DNA from: Candidatus Poseidoniaceae archaeon
Lineage (GTDB): Archaea; Thermoplasmatota; Poseidoniia; Poseidoniales; Poseidoniaceae
DNA: 47,758 nucleotides
Reading direction: 5' to 3'
Assembly (NCBI GenBank): GCA_949373075.1
Contig: CASIBX010000024.1
Location: 1-47,758 of the forward strand
Below the pieces are notes generated by a model that made no database searches, was not told the origin of the DNA, and saw only the letters and a list, made by a program, of their open reading frames with translations. Both the position numbers and the translations under genes were made by a program. Positions 17,266 through 26,755 of this stretch are shown here, piece by piece; position 1 is the stretch's first letter, and each line of letters starts with the position of its first letter.

Positions 17266-19053
17266 TCAGTCATCCAGCAGTTCATCAAGAGCATCAGACA
17301 TTTCATCGCTCAATTGCTCAGGCTCTTCAGAGCCATCCCATTCTCCGCTTGCCAAAGCTGCAAGTTTCGCTTTCGCTTCAGCAGCATTAGCAGCCCTTGT
17401 TTCAGGATTATCAAGAGTAAATTCACAAATTAACATGATTGGGTCTCCATTCGAAACCTCTCCTTCATATTCTTTGATTTCTCCGCCCTGGTTACAAATT
17501 ACCTGGAATGCAGTAGGGTCTTTTGAACGACGCTTTTTGTGTTTCTTGTAATGGTGGACATATGCCTTGTAAGTACCACCTGGGGCCTTACCTTCTGCCC
17601 AAACAACATTCTCCACAGGCTTCTTTGATTCTGGCCTAACATTGGCATCAACATCGAGTTCTCCTCCGCATGCAGAATCTCTGTTCCCTCCATGTATTCT
17701 TTCACCAGAAGGACACACTACATGCAAATCTAAGTCATTGTAATTATTCCATATCAGCGAAATTTGGACATCAGATGACTTTGCACCTTCTCTTTCTAAC
17801 CTCTCGGTCAATTCCTTCATCGCCTGCTGAGTTGCCTTTATCGACTCCAATTCATCTGCCTCATTAGCAACGATTTCAACAAGACGTTGCTCTTCTGCTT
17901 CTGCAAGTTCTATCTGACGATTCTCTTCGAGTTCTAATGCAAGTTTTTCTTCCTCAGCGATTCTTTCGGTTTCTTCTTCGATCAAAGCGACTTCTCTTTC
18001 TTCGATTGAACCCCTCTCTTCGGGTGCCTCAAGTTCGAATTCACAAACTAGCATAATCGGGTCGCCGAAAGACAATTCACCTTCATAGTGAGATATGTCG
18101 CCACCTGAATTGCAAACGATTCTGAACTTCGTTGGGTCTTTTGAACGGCGCTTGTTGTGTTTCTTGTAATGATGGACATAAACTTTGTAAGAACCAGGAG
18201 GTGCTTTGAAATCTGGCCAAACTATGTTTTCAACAGGTTTCTTGGTCTCTGGTCTGACGTTTGCATCGACATCGAGTTCTCCTCCACATTCAGATACCTT
18301 GTTTCCTCCATGGATTCTTTCTCCGGATGGGCATAGAACATGCAAATCCAAATCATTGTAATTATCCCACATTAGTGAAACTTGAACTTCTGAAGTTTTG
18401 GCGCCTTCTCTGTCTAGGCGCTCTTCCAACTCTTTGTCTGCCGCTTCAGAAGCCATCTGTGCTTCCATTTCATCAGACTCTTGTAATGCCTCGATTTCCA
18501 AGATTCGTTCTTCTTCGGCTTCAGCGAGTTCGATTTGACGCTCGGACTCACGTTCATCCGCAAGCCTCTTTTCTTCGGCTAATCGCTCAGCATCTCTCTC
18601 TTCGGCTAATTTCCTAGCCTCTTCTAATTCAGTCGCACGCTGTAAGTCGTATTCGGCTTTCTTTCGGGCTTCCTCTGCTTCGATTTCAGCCAATCTCGCC
18701 TCTTCTTCAGCGACCATTTTTTGGGCAGCACCTTCGGCTAAATGTCTTCTAGCTTCTTCCTCTGCGAGTAAGATTGCTCTCTCATCTCTACGCTTAGATG
18801 CAAGATGGCGTTCTATTTCGGCCAATTTACGGTCGAACTCATTGTGAGCCTGTGAAAAGTCAGGAGTGCCGCGACGAGAAATATCCTGCCCTTGAATCGA
18901 CAAGGAACGAGTGCTACGGTCATCTTTACGCACTAACATGAACCAAATCCCAAAGAGAAAGGCGCCCCCTAAAAGCCCTATCATCAACCAAGAACCTAGG
19001 TCCATGAGCAGGGCTAATCCCAACTGGGACTTATTACCATCGCCTGTTAACAT
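17266..19053 (-). CDS. Membrane-anchored coiled-coil protein with two tandem YfaP-like domains
   Basis: A 595-residue protein. Residues about 16-40 form a membrane helix (GSWLMIGLLGGAFLFGIWFM). A long Glu/Ala/Arg-rich coiled coil follows to about 220, then a YfaP/DUF2135-like beta domain at about 221-340 (SLMWDNYNDLDLHVLCPSGE), a second coiled coil, and a second, very similar domain at about 427-545. Both copies keep NYNDLDLHV, CPSGERIHGGN, GGELDVDANVRPE, YKVYVHHYKKH or close variants, and two Cys pairs. It ends in an acidic tail. It is last in an operon 32 bases after the FtsX-type permease and is probably its partner. Function unknown. Confidence 0.75.
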   Translation of the reverse strand: MLTGDGNKSQLGLALLMDLGSWLMIGLLGGAFLFGIWFMLVRKDDRSTRSLSIQGQDISRRGTPDFSQAHNEFDRKLAEIERHLASKRRDERAILLAEEEARRHLAEGAAQKMVAEEEARLAEIEAEEARKKAEYDLQRATELEEARKLAEERDAERLAEEKRLADERESERQIELAEAEEERILEIEALQESDEMEAQMASEAADKELEERLDREGAKTSEVQVSLMWDNYNDLDLHVLCPSGERIHGGNKVSECGGELDVDANVRPETKKPVENIVWPDFKAPPGSYKVYVHHYKKHNKRRSKDPTKFRIVCNSGGDISHYEGELSFGDPIMLVCEFELEAPEERGSIEEREVALIEEETERIAEEEKLALELEENRQIELAEAEEQRLVEIVANEADELESIKATQQAMKELTERLEREGAKSSDVQISLIWNNYNDLDLHVVCPSGERIHGGNRDSACGGELDVDANVRPESKKPVENVVWAEGKAPGGTYKAYVHHYKKHKKRRSKDPTAFQVICNQGGEIKEYEGEVSNGDPIMLICEFTLDNPETRAANAAEAKAKLAALASGEWDGSEEPEQLSDEMSDALDELLDD

Positions 19054-19085
19054 CGGTTCATGGTATCAAAAATAGAAGATTTAGT

Positions 19086-21584
19086 CTAATTTGAAAGATC
19101 TTTGACTTTATCGACCAAATTCATTTTCTTTATCCTCCACATGCCGAATGGAGTTAAAGCAACTGAAATCCCAATTACCACACCTGCGATAGTAATTATT
19201 GCACTAGGAGCGGGGGATATGGTGAAGTAAAACGCCCATTGAACCATTGAAGAAGCAAGTAATACTGTCCCAAAGTAAGCAAATACAGCGCCGAGAACTC
19301 CTCCGATTACACCTATTCCTAAATGTTCCCAGAACATCATCTTACCTAATTTGTTCATAGGAGCCCCAAGGACTCGAAGAGTTGCCAGTTCGGTATCTCG
19401 TTCTGCGAGATTCATCAAAAGAGTGTTGAAAAGTACCGCTACTGCGATTATTACGCCGAGGGATTCAATCGCATAGAAGAACTGTTTTTGTTGTTCTAAC
19501 AATGTTTCAAAGGTGTTTATCGCGTCTGCTTTTTTAGTATACCCTACAGACAACTCAGCAAGCCCATCTAGAGATTTATCGTCATCTGAAAGTTGTATTA
19601 AGACCGAGGTTGATTCAATTCCGACCATTTGCGAGAGGTCCTCTCTGTAGAGATATATTGTACGAGAGATCTCGCCTTTTGTAATTCCAGAGATCTCAAC
19701 TTCATATTGCATATTCCCTACGTAAATGGGCACCACATCTCCAGTATCCCATTCCAAGAATACCGAGGTTCCTTCATCGATTAAAACTTGCATTGTAGCG
19801 CTATCTCTAACTGGAATGTCCCCTTCCATGAGATCGACCATAATCATTGACCCACCATCACTAACTGTGGATATGTTATCCAATCCAAAAGCAGTTATTT
19901 CCCGATTATCATCTTCAAGGCCTATAGGGAAGTTTATCAAAAGTTCGTATTGACCACCATTCTCTTCGACCCACTCAACAATTGCATCCTCTCCCCCTGG
20001 AGAATTAGACGCTTGAACTTCCCAAGATTGTCTATCCTTGATACCGCCGATGAATGAATCTTCCATAGATTCTAACATGAACAACATTGAACCGAAAAGT
20101 AGCATCGATATACCGACTGCGAAGAAAGTAAATCCTACGCGCATTGGCTTGCGTAAGCTTGAACGGATTGAAAGTCCGACGGTAGTAGGAAGTGATGCAG
20201 TAAAACGTTGGAGTCTTCGAGATGATAATTTGACTTCGTGCTGGCCTCTAAATACCGCCAAGGGTTGTAGTCGGGATGCTTGCCACGCTGGTCTTAAACC
20301 AGCCAATAACACAATTACCATCGAAATTAGTACAACCTGAGTGATAAGAGAATTATCAACATCTGAACTAATAGGCAGCCCAATCATTTTCTCATATAAT
20401 CCAAGCATACTGGGAGCGCCGAAATAGACACCGAGAAGCACACCAATCAGCGAACCGATTCCCCCAATCACAACTGGAGCGATGATGTAACCTGGCATGA
20501 TTGACAACTTGGGTACTCCAAGGGTGCGTAGTACTGCTATTTCACGCGCTTGGGATTGAATCAACCTTTGTAAACTCAGGAAAATAGTGATCCCTGCTAT
20601 TGCAGCAATCATTCCCGTCACATACGGGAATATTTTGACTGCGCCCTCTGCATCTGCCCTGAGGAATTCGACTGATTGCACTCCGGAACGGTCGTAAACA
20701 CTTACTGGAACATCAGTTTCTAAAGACATTAATTCAGATAATTCGTCAATTACAAAGTTCAACTCTTTTCCTTCATCCACATCATCTGTTGATTGCAGGT
20801 CATAAGAAGGAGTTCCTTGGATATCTATCAAGATAAGATTCGATGAACCTTCACTGAAATTAGTTAATCTCTCTAGCCCTGATGCGGTCATATATCCTGT
20901 AGCAAAAGTCCCATCATCAGCAGGAAGAGACATTCCCTCCTGTGCATAAAAGAGATGTTGAGAATGAAAACCGATCCCTACAACTGTGTACATCATTCTA
21001 TCTGAACCTGAACTGATTTCAACCTCATCGCCTAATTGTACATCAAGGTCGATTGCTATGTGGCTGTCGAGTACTATTTCATCGAATGATGAAGCAAGCT
21101 CACCTGAAGATAAATCACTGTCTTCAGGCATCCAGACCTTATCCACTAGACCTTCATCAATACCGTGCCATATTGCAGGAATTGCTGTTTCTTCGCTGCC
21201 CGAATCACTGTAAAACATGATTCCATCAACAACGAGTCTCTGCTCGCAAGTCTTCAGTTCATATTCCGAATCTGGCCAGTTTTGCGATATTGAATCACAC
21301 AGGTTAGAAGATTCATTGGCGTCCCAAACTCCACTTGGATTATTTATCCAAATATCTGGAAGGTTCACCCCGCCTTCCCCATCATAAATATCATCATACA
21401 GATTTGTAGCAGCATTAGCATATGCACCGAATGAAATGCCAGCGAATACCCCCACTGCGACCATGAATACAACCGCTGACAACCTTAACTTTGTACGCCA
21501 AAGACTTCTTGCCAGTCTTTTATTCAGCAAATTAGATCTGCTGAATAATGTAACTAATGGGGCGAGTGGAGTTTTACTAAGCAT
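19086..21584 (-). CDS. ABC transporter permease with two FtsX domains
   Basis: An 832-residue MacB/LolC-like membrane protein. One N-terminal helix is followed by a large extracellular domain, then an FtsX unit (QSQAREIAVLRTLGVPKLSI plus three helices, about residues 315-435), a second helix and extracellular domain, and a second FtsX unit (LAERDTELATLRVLGAPMNK and helices at the C-terminus). This 2x(1+3) layout is that of duplicated FtsX permeases. The ATPase gene ends 12 bases upstream. Such systems usually act on membrane-embedded or surface substrates rather than driving classical import. Confidence 0.88.
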   Translation of the reverse strand: MLSKTPLAPLVTLFSRSNLLNKRLARSLWRTKLRLSAVVFMVAVGVFAGISFGAYANAATNLYDDIYDGEGGVNLPDIWINNPSGVWDANESSNLCDSISQNWPDSEYELKTCEQRLVVDGIMFYSDSGSEETAIPAIWHGIDEGLVDKVWMPEDSDLSSGELASSFDEIVLDSHIAIDLDVQLGDEVEISSGSDRMMYTVVGIGFHSQHLFYAQEGMSLPADDGTFATGYMTASGLERLTNFSEGSSNLILIDIQGTPSYDLQSTDDVDEGKELNFVIDELSELMSLETDVPVSVYDRSGVQSVEFLRADAEGAVKIFPYVTGMIAAIAGITIFLSLQRLIQSQAREIAVLRTLGVPKLSIMPGYIIAPVVIGGIGSLIGVLLGVYFGAPSMLGLYEKMIGLPISSDVDNSLITQVVLISMVIVLLAGLRPAWQASRLQPLAVFRGQHEVKLSSRRLQRFTASLPTTVGLSIRSSLRKPMRVGFTFFAVGISMLLFGSMLFMLESMEDSFIGGIKDRQSWEVQASNSPGGEDAIVEWVEENGGQYELLINFPIGLEDDNREITAFGLDNISTVSDGGSMIMVDLMEGDIPVRDSATMQVLIDEGTSVFLEWDTGDVVPIYVGNMQYEVEISGITKGEISRTIYLYREDLSQMVGIESTSVLIQLSDDDKSLDGLAELSVGYTKKADAINTFETLLEQQKQFFYAIESLGVIIAVAVLFNTLLMNLAERDTELATLRVLGAPMNKLGKMMFWEHLGIGVIGGVLGAVFAYFGTVLLASSMVQWAFYFTISPAPSAIITIAGVVIGISVALTPFGMWRIKKMNLVDKVKDLSN

Positions 21585-21596
21585 ATACTCACATCG

Positions 21597-22277
21597 TTAA
21601 TTTCCAGTTGGTTCATCGGAAATGATTTTTCCACTATCCAATCTTATCACTCGAGTTGCATATTTTGTCAATTTTTCGTCATGAGTTACCATAATCGTAG
21701 TGATTTCTTCGGTTTCACAAGCCTTTACCAGGACTTCCATCACCATTGAAGAGGTATTAGAATCTAAATTACCGGTTAATTCATCGCCTAAGAGGAGTTT
21801 AGGGCTTTTAGCAAGGCTTCTGGCTATTGCGACTCTTTGCTGCTGTCCGCCACTAATCTCTGCTGGGAAACGGTCAATTTCATCTTCTAGGCCAACTAAT
21901 TTGAGCAATTCTAAAGCCCTTTTTTTGTCTCTCCCTCCAGATAATTCTTGGATTAGAAGAAGGTTCTCCAAAACTGTCAAATCTTGTAACAAATTGAAAA
22001 ATTGGAAAACGTATCCGATGTTTTCACGACGAAATGTTGTCATCTCTTCCGATTTTAGGCGAGGCACAGTTTTGCCATCAAAATCATACGTACCTTTAGT
22101 CGGACTATCCAATGCTGCTACACAATTCAATAGAGTGGTTTTTCCTGAACCAGAAGGACCCAGCAGTACTATTCTTTCGCCTTTTTCAACGGTTATGGAC
22201 ACTCCATCCAATGCTTTTACCACTTCAGATGCCATTTCATAATGGCGTTCCATTCCTTGAATATCGATAATAGGCAT
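21597..22277 (-). CDS. ABC transporter ATP-binding protein (LolD/MacB type)
   Basis: A 226-residue nucleotide-binding domain. Walker A GPSGSGKTT (about residues 39-47), Q-loop region FQFFNLLQDLTVLEN, signature ISGGQQQRVAIARSL, Walker B LLLGDELTGNLD (the family normally has DEPTGNLD; here Leu replaces Pro) and H-loop VTHD are all present. It forms an operon with the FtsX permease and YfaP-like gene. A TATA-like TTTATTTTAAA on the minus strand (22315-22305) centres 33 bases before the ATG, implying a very short leader. Confidence 0.9.
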   Translation of the reverse strand: MPIIDIQGMERHYEMASEVVKALDGVSITVEKGERIVLLGPSGSGKTTLLNCVAALDSPTKGTYDFDGKTVPRLKSEEMTTFRRENIGYVFQFFNLLQDLTVLENLLLIQELSGGRDKKRALELLKLVGLEDEIDRFPAEISGGQQQRVAIARSLAKSPKLLLGDELTGNLDSNTSSMVMEVLVKACETEEITTIMVTHDEKLTKYATRVIRLDSGKIISDEPTGN

Positions 22278-22343
22278 GCTATCGTTCGTCCCATTACAAA
22301 TTAGTTTAAAATAAATCAGGTAGAATGCCCATGTTTTACATTC

Positions 22344-22349
22344 TTATAT
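22344..22349 (+). promoter_or_regulatory. TATA element of a probably leaderless transcript
   Basis: TTATAT is centred about 24 bases before the ATG at 22370, the spacing from an archaeal TATA box to its transcription start. The messenger for the Bat-type regulator is therefore probably leaderless; no Shine-Dalgarno precedes this start. Confidence 0.5.
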
Positions 22350-22369
22350 GACTGCTTCATAATTAGTTC

Positions 22370-23029
22370 ATGCGCGAGGTTCAATTGCGGTGGTCACCAG
22401 AAACGGTTGCTCAATCAGATATTGGATTGATTACCAATGTTGCAAGAATGTATGAAGTTGTGGCCCATCTTGAAGTTACCAAAGATGGAGTACGTCAACT
22501 TGTAAAGGTTGATTTTCACGACGCTAAAGGGCCTGAAGACTTGCACAATATCCCATTCTTAAAAATGGAAGGAGCTATGGTTCCACATCCGCTTCCCGAA
22601 ATTGGCGGTGAGGGATACATCGTAGTATGGAACAATCATCCACTTTCTGTTGCTGCGATTAATTTTGATAGTTTACACGTCATACCACCATATGTAATTG
22701 GAGAAGATGGCGTACAGATTACAATACGAGGACTTCCTGAAGGGGTTAGTGGATTCTTGAAAGCAGCTAGGATTATGCTTCCACCTGATAGTGTCAATGT
22801 AGTTGACATTGCCGAAATTGAAGATAGTATACGCCAAATACTGACGCCTAAGCAATTAGAAATCGCAGTTTTGGCTGTTGGGGCTGGATATTATGAAACA
22901 CCGAGAAAAATTAGCAAGAAGGATTTGTCTCAACTATCGGAGATTCCTCGCTCAACCCTTCAAGAACATTTAGCAAAAGCGGAAGCAGCATTAGTGGAGT
23001 GGGCTGTGAAAACGCACCTCTCTAAATGA
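22370..23029 (+). CDS. Bat-type (HTH_10) transcriptional regulator
   Basis: A 219-residue protein. The C-terminal third (about residues 155-205) has the bacterio-opsin activator helix-turn-helix: LTPKQLEIAVLAVGAGYYET, then PRKISKKDLSQLSEIPRST and LQEHLAKAEAAL. The N-terminal 150 residues are a beta-rich sensor-like domain without a recognisable ligand motif. It lies 37 bases upstream of the aromatic amino acid genes on the same strand and may control or simply share a transcript with them. The start is set by a TATA box at leaderless distance. Confidence 0.84.
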   Translation: MREVQLRWSPETVAQSDIGLITNVARMYEVVAHLEVTKDGVRQLVKVDFHDAKGPEDLHNIPFLKMEGAMVPHPLPEIGGEGYIVVWNNHPLSVAAINFDSLHVIPPYVIGEDGVQITIRGLPEGVSGFLKAARIMLPPDSVNVVDIAEIEDSIRQILTPKQLEIAVLAVGAGYYETPRKISKKDLSQLSEIPRSTLQEHLAKAEAALVEWAVKTHLSK

Positions 23030-23066
23030 GAAAGTCTTGTCAATACCACACCCTCTGCCTGTAAAC

Positions 23067-23839
23067 ATGAGAGATATCGAATCGCTGTTACCAAATGGAA
23101 AAGGCGTTTGGATTCCAATTGATCACGGAGTCTCAGATTATCCAATTAAAGGATTAGAAAACCTTGAATCTTTGATTCAAAGCATATCACATGCTGATGC
23201 GATTGTCGCACAAAAAGGAGTGGTTTCCAGATATGCATCAATTGGTGCCAATATGGTATCTCATCTATCGGTTTCAACTAGACATGCAGGCTCAAGGTCT
23301 AGTGATAAAATACTAGTTGGTAGCGTTGAAGAGTCTTTGTCTCGAGGCGCCAAAGGTGTTAGCGTGCAAGTGAATATGGGTAGCCCTGATGAACCTGAAA
23401 TGATTGAAAGACTCGGTGAAATCACTCAGGAATCACATTTCTTGAATTGCCCTGTTTTGGGAATGATTTACCCGCGAGGTGAAAATCTCAAAATTATGGA
23501 TGGAGATGACACTCAAGGTGCAGCTCATGCAGCCAGATTGGCTTTTGAATTAGGGTGTGATGTTGTTAAAACCAAATGGACTGGGTCAATTGAGTCCTTC
23601 CGCAAAGTAACTTCTGCAGTTCCTATACCTGTATTGATTGCAGGCGGACCCGCTGGCTCGACGACGGAAGAAACTCTTACCATCGTATTACCAGGCAATG
23701 CAGGCTGGTGGAGGAGGGGTTTGTATGGGGCGCCAGTGTTTTTTCTCATGATAGCCCTTCAAAGATGGTTACTGCACTAAGGGCAATTGTTCACGACGGT
23801 GCTGAAGTTAAGCAGGCCATGGAAAATGCGGGATTGTGA
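23067..23839 (+). CDS. ADH synthase (archaeal shikimate pathway, class I aldolase fold), frameshifted
   Basis: 2-amino-3,7-dideoxy-D-threo-hept-6-ulosonate synthase, the first step of the archaeal dehydroquinate route. Aldolase motifs are clear: WIPIDHGVSDYPIKGLEN, VSVQVNMGSPDE, GMIYPRGE, CDVVKTKWTG with the Schiff-base Lys region, and VLIAGGPAG. The frame breaks at about 23688 (after TLTIV) and again at about 23734. The next frames continue the family sequence (YQAMQAGGGGVCMGR, then VFSHDSPSKMVTALRAIVHD) to a TGA at 23837. Both shifts are one extra base. ATG 23067 is preferred; an in-frame TTG lies at 23037. About 257 residues when repaired. Confidence 0.85.
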
Positions 23840-23843
23840 TTAA

Positions 23844-24819
23844 ATGCAAATTTGGCTTGAATCAGGTATCCGTCAAGATGGTGTTGACCTCGTTGATGGG
23901 TGAAGATTTGCTAGTCGATGGGGCTGCTCTGTACATCGATAACCTCCAAGTCGGAAGGAAGGTTGATGTTAGCAATTCAGAGGGACAAGCCAAAGCCCGT
24001 GCATGGCTGGCAGCGTCGAATGGATTTTACTGGACTCTAGGTGAATGGAAGATGATTCCTATAGAGAATATTATCGCTGCTTGTGACGGAGGCCCAACTA
24101 AGGTTGCAGCAAGGATTTCTTCAGCGGAACAGGTACTTAGGCGCTGCCTTTGCATTACAAATTGGAGTCGATGCATTATTGGTTCCAGAAGAGATTCTAC
24201 CAACTGCATTGATCGCCAAATCACAAGAGGGAGAAGTTGTAACTCCATATCCAAACACCTGAAAAGAACACCATTCAACCTTTCAAATTGAAGTTATTGA
24301 AGTAAGAGAAGGTGGAGTTGGAGACCGGGTTTGTGTTGATTTGACCTCAATGCTAGAACATGGTGAAGGCATGCTTGTTGGCTCTAGTTCTAATTCAATG
24401 GTACTGGTTCATGGTGAAACTGTAGAATCTGAATTTGTCCCAACTAGACCGTTCAGAGTTAATGCTGGAGCCGCACATTCCTATATCCTCAAGGCAGATG
24501 GCTCGACTTCTTATCTTATGTGAATTAAAAATGGGTGATGAAATTATGGTTCTTGAAGGCACTGGAGAGTCACCGTACTGCAACTGTTGGACGAATTAAA
24601 ATCGAGAGGCGACCTTTCATTCTATTCAGATGGAGGGATGAAAACAATAATGAAGCAGGTACACTCCTTCAACAAGCGGAGACTGTTCGTCTCGTCACCT
24701 CATCTCTCGGACTCGTATCAATAACTCAACTTGTTGAAGGAACTAATTTGATGGGATGGAGTGATGGGATGGGACGTCACATTGGGATACCAATTACGGC
24801 AGAAGTCACTGAAAAATAG
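23844..24819 (+). pseudogene. 3-dehydroquinate synthase II, interrupted by frameshifts
   Basis: Second step of the archaeal route, converting the ADH synthase product to 3-dehydroquinate. Segments in successive frames read MQIWLESGIRQD, GEWKMIPIENIIAA and SAEQ, GAAFALQIGVDALLVPEEI, REGGVGDRVCVDLTSMLEHG, GEGMLVGSSSNSMVLVHGE, RPFRVNAGAAHSYILKADG, then RTATVGRIKIERRPFILF and LLQQAETVRLV: the full family order. Frame changes fall near 23900, 24137, 24518 and 24568, each equal to one extra base, plus an in-frame TGA at 24260. As written no full protein is possible; the content looks intact otherwise. It begins 4 bases after the aldolase stop. Confidence 0.83.
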
Positions 24820-24828
24820 GGGGATCAA

Positions 24829-25660
24829 ATGGCAGTTCTAGGAACCGGTAATGCAAATGGAGGATGTAGCCTCCTCCATGCCGCAGGACTGGGTTATGGC
24901 GCGTCATTAGCACTTAGATTTACCAGTAAAAGTGCGACTACTTAGATAAACAACCAAGAGAGAACTTTAGACGACCCTGATGGGCTGCTAAAAGCAGTTT
25001 TAGATTGTTGGAAAAATGTTGGACTGAAAGTTCCCGATGGCGACTTATATTGGTCTGTAAACTCAAAGGTTCCACCAAGGCAGGGTTTGAAATCAAGCGC
25101 TGCTGTTTCTGTCGCTGCGATAAAAGCGCTATGTGATGCTACTGATATTGAATTGGAAAATGCAGATATTGTCGATATTTCGGCAGCCGCTCAATTAGCA
25201 GCAGGAGTTTCACTAACTGGTAGTTATGATGATTCATGGGCTGCTACAGAAGGTGGATGGAAACTAATTGATTCCAATGCAGCAGATGCAAGATCGGGAT
25301 TGCTATTGGAGGCAATAGGGCCATCTTCTGAGGACTGGACTGTGCTACTAGTCTTGAGAGGTGACCGTACTGAAAGGCCTAGAACTCGAGGATTTTACAT
25401 TACATCAACAAGCATTCTCTCAAGCCCTTAATGCCGCTTGCAAGATGGCAAAGATTTAGTCGCTCTGACATTGAAATGGCAGAGGGGTAGTTGGAGCCCT
25501 AAATGATACAGATGGCAGAAGAATGACCAATGATGCATTCGTGAACGGTGCTAGGGCCGCTGGAATTAGTGGCTCAGGGCCTGCTATTGTCATCTTTGTT
25601 CCAGCCATAAGTAAACCATCAATTGAAAGAATAATCAGGTCGTATGAGAAACTTGCCTGA
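24829..25660 (+). pseudogene. aroK: Archaeal (GHMP-type) shikimate kinase, interrupted
   Basis: ATP-dependent kinase of the GHMP fold used by archaea for shikimate. MAVLGTGNANGGCSLLHAAG opens the N-terminal domain; VPPRQGLKSSAAVSVAAIKA is the ATP-binding motif with its Ser-Ser; GVSLTGSYDDSWAATEGGW and the late ISGSGPAIVIFVP are also diagnostic. An in-frame TAG lies at 24943-24945, and frame changes occur near 25382, 25452 and 25474. The last frame ends at TGA 25658. It starts 9 bases after dehydroquinate synthase II. Interruption is probably consensus error, as in its neighbours. Confidence 0.82.
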
Positions 25661-25770
25661 TGTTGAAATTATCTGAGACATCTGTGAAAAATGCACAGTT
25701 CAATAATTTGGACGAAGAGTAATCACATTCTTCAATAGGACCCTGCTCAAACATTTTGATATTCATGCGC

Positions 25771-26755
25771 ATGAGCCTAGGTGAAAACATGACAGTCACC
25801 CTTTTCGGGGAGTCTCATGGACCCGCAGTAGGCGCACTTATAGAAGGAATGCCTGCCAATAATGAGTTGGATTTAGACCAACTAATCTCTGACATGGTAT
25901 CTCGCAGACCAGGTTCTGGACTTGCTAGTAAAAGAAAGGAAACAGATGATGTCGAAATTCTATCTGGAATAAATGGTGGGAAAACTACAGGAATGCCTAT
26001 TCTTCTGTTGATAAGAAATCAGGATGTTCGTTCAAAGGATTATTCATTCTTACCATTTCAACCAAGACCTGGTCATGTTGATCATCCGATTAATATCAAG
26101 ACTGAAGGGGCTGCTGATTTACGTGGAGGGGGCTCATTCTCAGCACGACTGACTGCAGGCCTAGTTGCCGCCTCTTCTATCTCAAGAAATATTATTCCAA
26201 AAGAATGGACGATTGATGCAACAGTTGGAGCATTAGGTGGCCTTGAAGGTGAAGAAGGTATTGCATTAGCAGAACAAGCCCGAAAAGATGGAGATTCGTT
26301 GGGTAGTAGAGTTGACTTAGTTATTTCTGGCCTTCCAGTTGGCTTAGGAGAGCCTTGGTTTGATGGACTTGAACCTGCTTTAGCAAGGGCTTTGATGGCA
26401 ATACCTGCTGCAAGAGCAGTAGAGTTTGGCAGGGGAGTAAATGCTGGAGAAATGCGAGGGAGCGAACATAATGACAAATGGGGCGAAAACATGACCCTAT
26501 CAGAAGAAGCAGATGGTGCATTGGGCGGAATGGCTAGTGGTGCCCCGATTCGTGTACGAGTTACTTTCAAACCCCCAAGTGGAATATCGTTACCGCAAGA
26601 AACATTCAATCAAATATCAGGAGATGATGGAGGAGTTAGCAATCAAAGGAAGGCATGACCCCGTAATCGCCCCCAGAGCAAGACCTGTTGTGGAAGCCGT
26701 TGCGAGATTGGTAATTGCAGACCTAGGAATTCAGGGAGGATACATTGATGGATGA
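25771..26755 (+). CDS. aroC: Chorismate synthase, one frameshift near the C-terminus
   Basis: FMN-dependent lyase making chorismate from EPSP, the last common step. TLFGESHGPAVGALIEGMPA is the N-terminal signature; RPGHVDHP, RGGGSFSARLTAGLVAA and EFGRGVNAGEMRGSEHND follow in family order. The first frame runs to a stop at 26658, but the conserved end (ELAIKGRHDPVIAPRARPVV, then VIADLGIQGGYID) is in the next frame, reached by one extra base near 26610, with the stop at 26753-26755. ATG 25771 (MSLGENM) is preferred over ATG 25765. Repaired length about 328 residues, slightly short. Confidence 0.87.

Noticed and set aside
24943-24945. In-frame TAG in the shikimate kinase as a possible pyrrolysine codon
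   Set aside because: No pyrrolysine genes are seen, the kinase family does not use it, and the surrounding block is full of sequence errors.
25661-25770. Short frame beginning MLKLSETSVKNAQ as an EPSP synthase remnant
   Set aside because: Only 21 codons, no EPSP synthase motif, and it lies in a 110-base gap before aroC.
26082-26609. 175-codon minus-strand frame within aroC
   Set aside because: It is antisense to the conserved chorismate synthase sequence and carries no recognisable domain.
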